Source of the DNA: Rathayibacter sp. SD072
GTDB taxonomy: Bacteria; Actinomycetota; Actinomycetes; Actinomycetales; Microbacteriaceae
Direction: 5' to 3'
Length of the DNA stretch: 64,000 nt
Assembly (NCBI RefSeq): GCF_017355185.1
Contig: NZ_JADILJ010000007.1
Span: 1-64,000 of the forward strand
Part shown: one piece after another, positions 63,017-64,000 of the stretch
Layout of the letters: the number at the start of each line of letters is the position of its first letter
Position numbering within the stretch: position 1 is the first letter of the stretch
The notes under the pieces: generated by a model
Database searches by the model: none
Told to the model about the DNA's origin: nothing
What the model saw: only the letters and a program-made list of their open reading frames with translations
Translations under genes and position numbers: made by a program

Positions 63017-63045
63017 TTGCGCCGTGTCCCGGGGTCCGGTATACG
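63017..63045 (+). promoter_or_regulatory. promoter of spermidine-synthase-like copy B
   Basis: TTGCGC (63017-63022) and TATACG (63040-63045) on the plus strand with a 17-base spacer, starting ten bases from the rpoB -35 box that faces the other way. Confidence 0.5.
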
Positions 63046-63102
63046 TCCGCCGCCGAGCGGACGCCGCGCCCCTCCTCCGGCGCCGTCCCTCAGACTGAGG
63101 GG

Positions 63103-63993
63103 ATGCAGGAGAGAACCGGCCGCCGACGCGGCGACGACGCCGAGCACCCCCGAGCCGTCCTGGCCAGCGGCTTCCTCGCGACGATCGAGGCCGACCGCCA
63201 CGCGTCGGACGCCGCCACCCTCGTCGTCGACGGCACCCCGCAGTCGCACGTCGACCTCGCTGACCCGACCCACCTCTCGTTCGAGTACGTGCGCCGCATC
63301 GGGCATGCGATCGACCTCCTCGCGCCGGAGGGCGAGGCCGTCACGGCTCTGCACCTGGGCGCGGGCGCTCTGACGCTCCCCCGCTACGTCGCCGCGACCC
63401 GGCCCGGCTCCCGGCAGCAGGTCGTCGAGATCGAGGGCGCGCTGGTCGAGCTGGTGCGGGAGGCGCTCCCGCTCCCCCGGGGCGCGCAGATCCGCATCCG
63501 GCAGGGCGACGCCCGCGAGGTGCTCGGCAAGCTGCCGCCCGGACTCTTGGGCAGCATCGACGTCGTCGTGGTCGACATCTTCTCGGGCGCGCGCACTCCC
63601 GCCCACGTGACGAGCGCCGAGTTCTACGCGGCGATCGCTCCGCTCCTCGCGCCCCGCGGCGTGGTGGCGGTGAACGTGGCCGACGGAGGGGCGCTCGCGT
63701 TCGCCCGCGCGCAGGCCGCGACCCTCGCCTCCGTCTTCGCGCACACCGCGATCGTCACGGACACGCAGATGCTCAAGGCGAAGCGCTTCGGCAACGTGGT
63801 GATGCTCGCCTCCGCCTCGCCCCTCCCCCTGGACGGGCTGCCCCGGCGCCTCGCCTCCGACCCCGCGCCCTCGAAGCTCGTGCAGGGACGGGAGCTCGAG
63901 AACTTCGTGGCGGGCGCCTCGGTGGTCACCGACGACACGGCCACCCCGTCCCCGCTGCCCGCGCGGAGCATCTTCCAGGTGCGCCGCGGCTGA
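63103..63993 (+). CDS. spermidine-synthase-like methyltransferase-fold protein, copy B
   Basis: A 296-residue Rossmann-fold protein with the binding motif ALHLGAGALTLPRYVAATRP, QQVVEIEGALVELVREALP and the SIDVVVVDIFSGARTPAHV acidic strand. An in-frame ATG 32 codons upstream is not used; the ATG at 63103 follows a GAGGGG sequence closely. It has a complete C-terminal region (GRELENFVAGASVVTDDTAT) absent from copy A. Product and substrate are unknown; no S-adenosylmethionine decarboxylase gene is nearby, so true spermidine synthesis is unlikely from context alone. Confidence 0.85.
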   Translation: MQERTGRRRGDDAEHPRAVLASGFLATIEADRHASDAATLVVDGTPQSHVDLADPTHLSFEYVRRIGHAIDLLAPEGEAVTALHLGAGALTLPRYVAATRPGSRQQVVEIEGALVELVREALPLPRGAQIRIRQGDAREVLGKLPPGLLGSIDVVVVDIFSGARTPAHVTSAEFYAAIAPLLAPRGVVAVNVADGGALAFARAQAATLASVFAHTAIVTDTQMLKAKRFGNVVMLASASPLPLDGLPRRLASDPAPSKLVQGRELENFVAGASVVTDDTATPSPLPARSIFQVRRG

Positions 63994-64000
63994 TCCGCCC

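Overview
The window reads as a chromosomal core segment of a high-GC Gram-positive bacterium, most likely family Microbacteriaceae (Actinomycetota). Supporting signs are the very GC-rich codon use with GTG and TTG starts, TANNNT boxes placed 6-9 bases before start codons that lack a ribosome binding site (leaderless genes), an MT0933-like small protein, DUF4190 proteins, and the arrangement of the ribosomal clusters. Genus cannot be fixed from sequence alone; a Rathayibacter/Clavibacter-like plant-associated genus is a guess.

Layout. 1-7910: the edge of an unknown gene, two DUF4190 membrane proteins, then a tight minus-strand operon glmS-acpS-alr-tsaE-tsaB-rimI-tsaD (amino-sugar and D-alanine supply for the wall, carrier-protein activation, and the t6A tRNA-modification enzymes), with coaA transcribed divergently from glmS. 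8036-17104: glmM, rpsI, rplM, a lipoprotein, truA, a second paralogous lipoprotein, rplQ, rpoA, rpsK, rpsM, rpmJ and infA on the minus strand, closed by lepB on the plus strand. 17178-25179: a complete mannitol phosphotransferase block (mtlD, mtlF, mtlA, ptsI, ptsH, an EIIB-like protein) and a divergent PRD/PTS-domain regulator. 25180-25834: a non-coding stretch with degenerate repeats and a duplicated 3' end of map. 25835-38402: map-adk-secY and the spc and S10 ribosomal clusters through rpsJ. 38832-40952: a type IB topoisomerase and a fructosamine-kinase-like gene whose frame runs into an antitoxin-like small protein. 41060-45595: tuf, fusA, rpsG, rpsL. 45956-55096: accessory genes, namely two membrane proteins, a polar amino-acid ABC importer, a HAD-like protein, a spermidine-synthase-like protein, a LuxR-type regulator, two paralogous TetR-type regulators and a secreted hydrolase. 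55293-62749: rpoC and rpoB. 63103-63993: a second spermidine-synthase-like gene, divergent from rpoB.

How it works together. Nearly everything serves translation, transcription and envelope precursor supply. The usual actinobacterial order (map followed by infA; rpoC followed by rpsL; tuf followed by rpsJ) is interrupted three times by unrelated genes, and the junction next to map carries a copy of the map gene end. The larger gaps inside the ribosomal clusters repeatedly hold strong GC-rich hairpins, suggesting the clusters are divided into smaller transcription units. The rplM and infA promoters share an identical 16-base sequence immediately downstream of their -10 boxes.

There are no tRNA, rRNA, CRISPR, insertion-sequence or phage genes that I can support. 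No single large novel system is evident. The points most worth a second look are the duplicated map end, the shared post -10 motif, the 21-base repeats upstream of rplM, the kinase/antitoxin read-through frame, and several side-by-side paralogue pairs.
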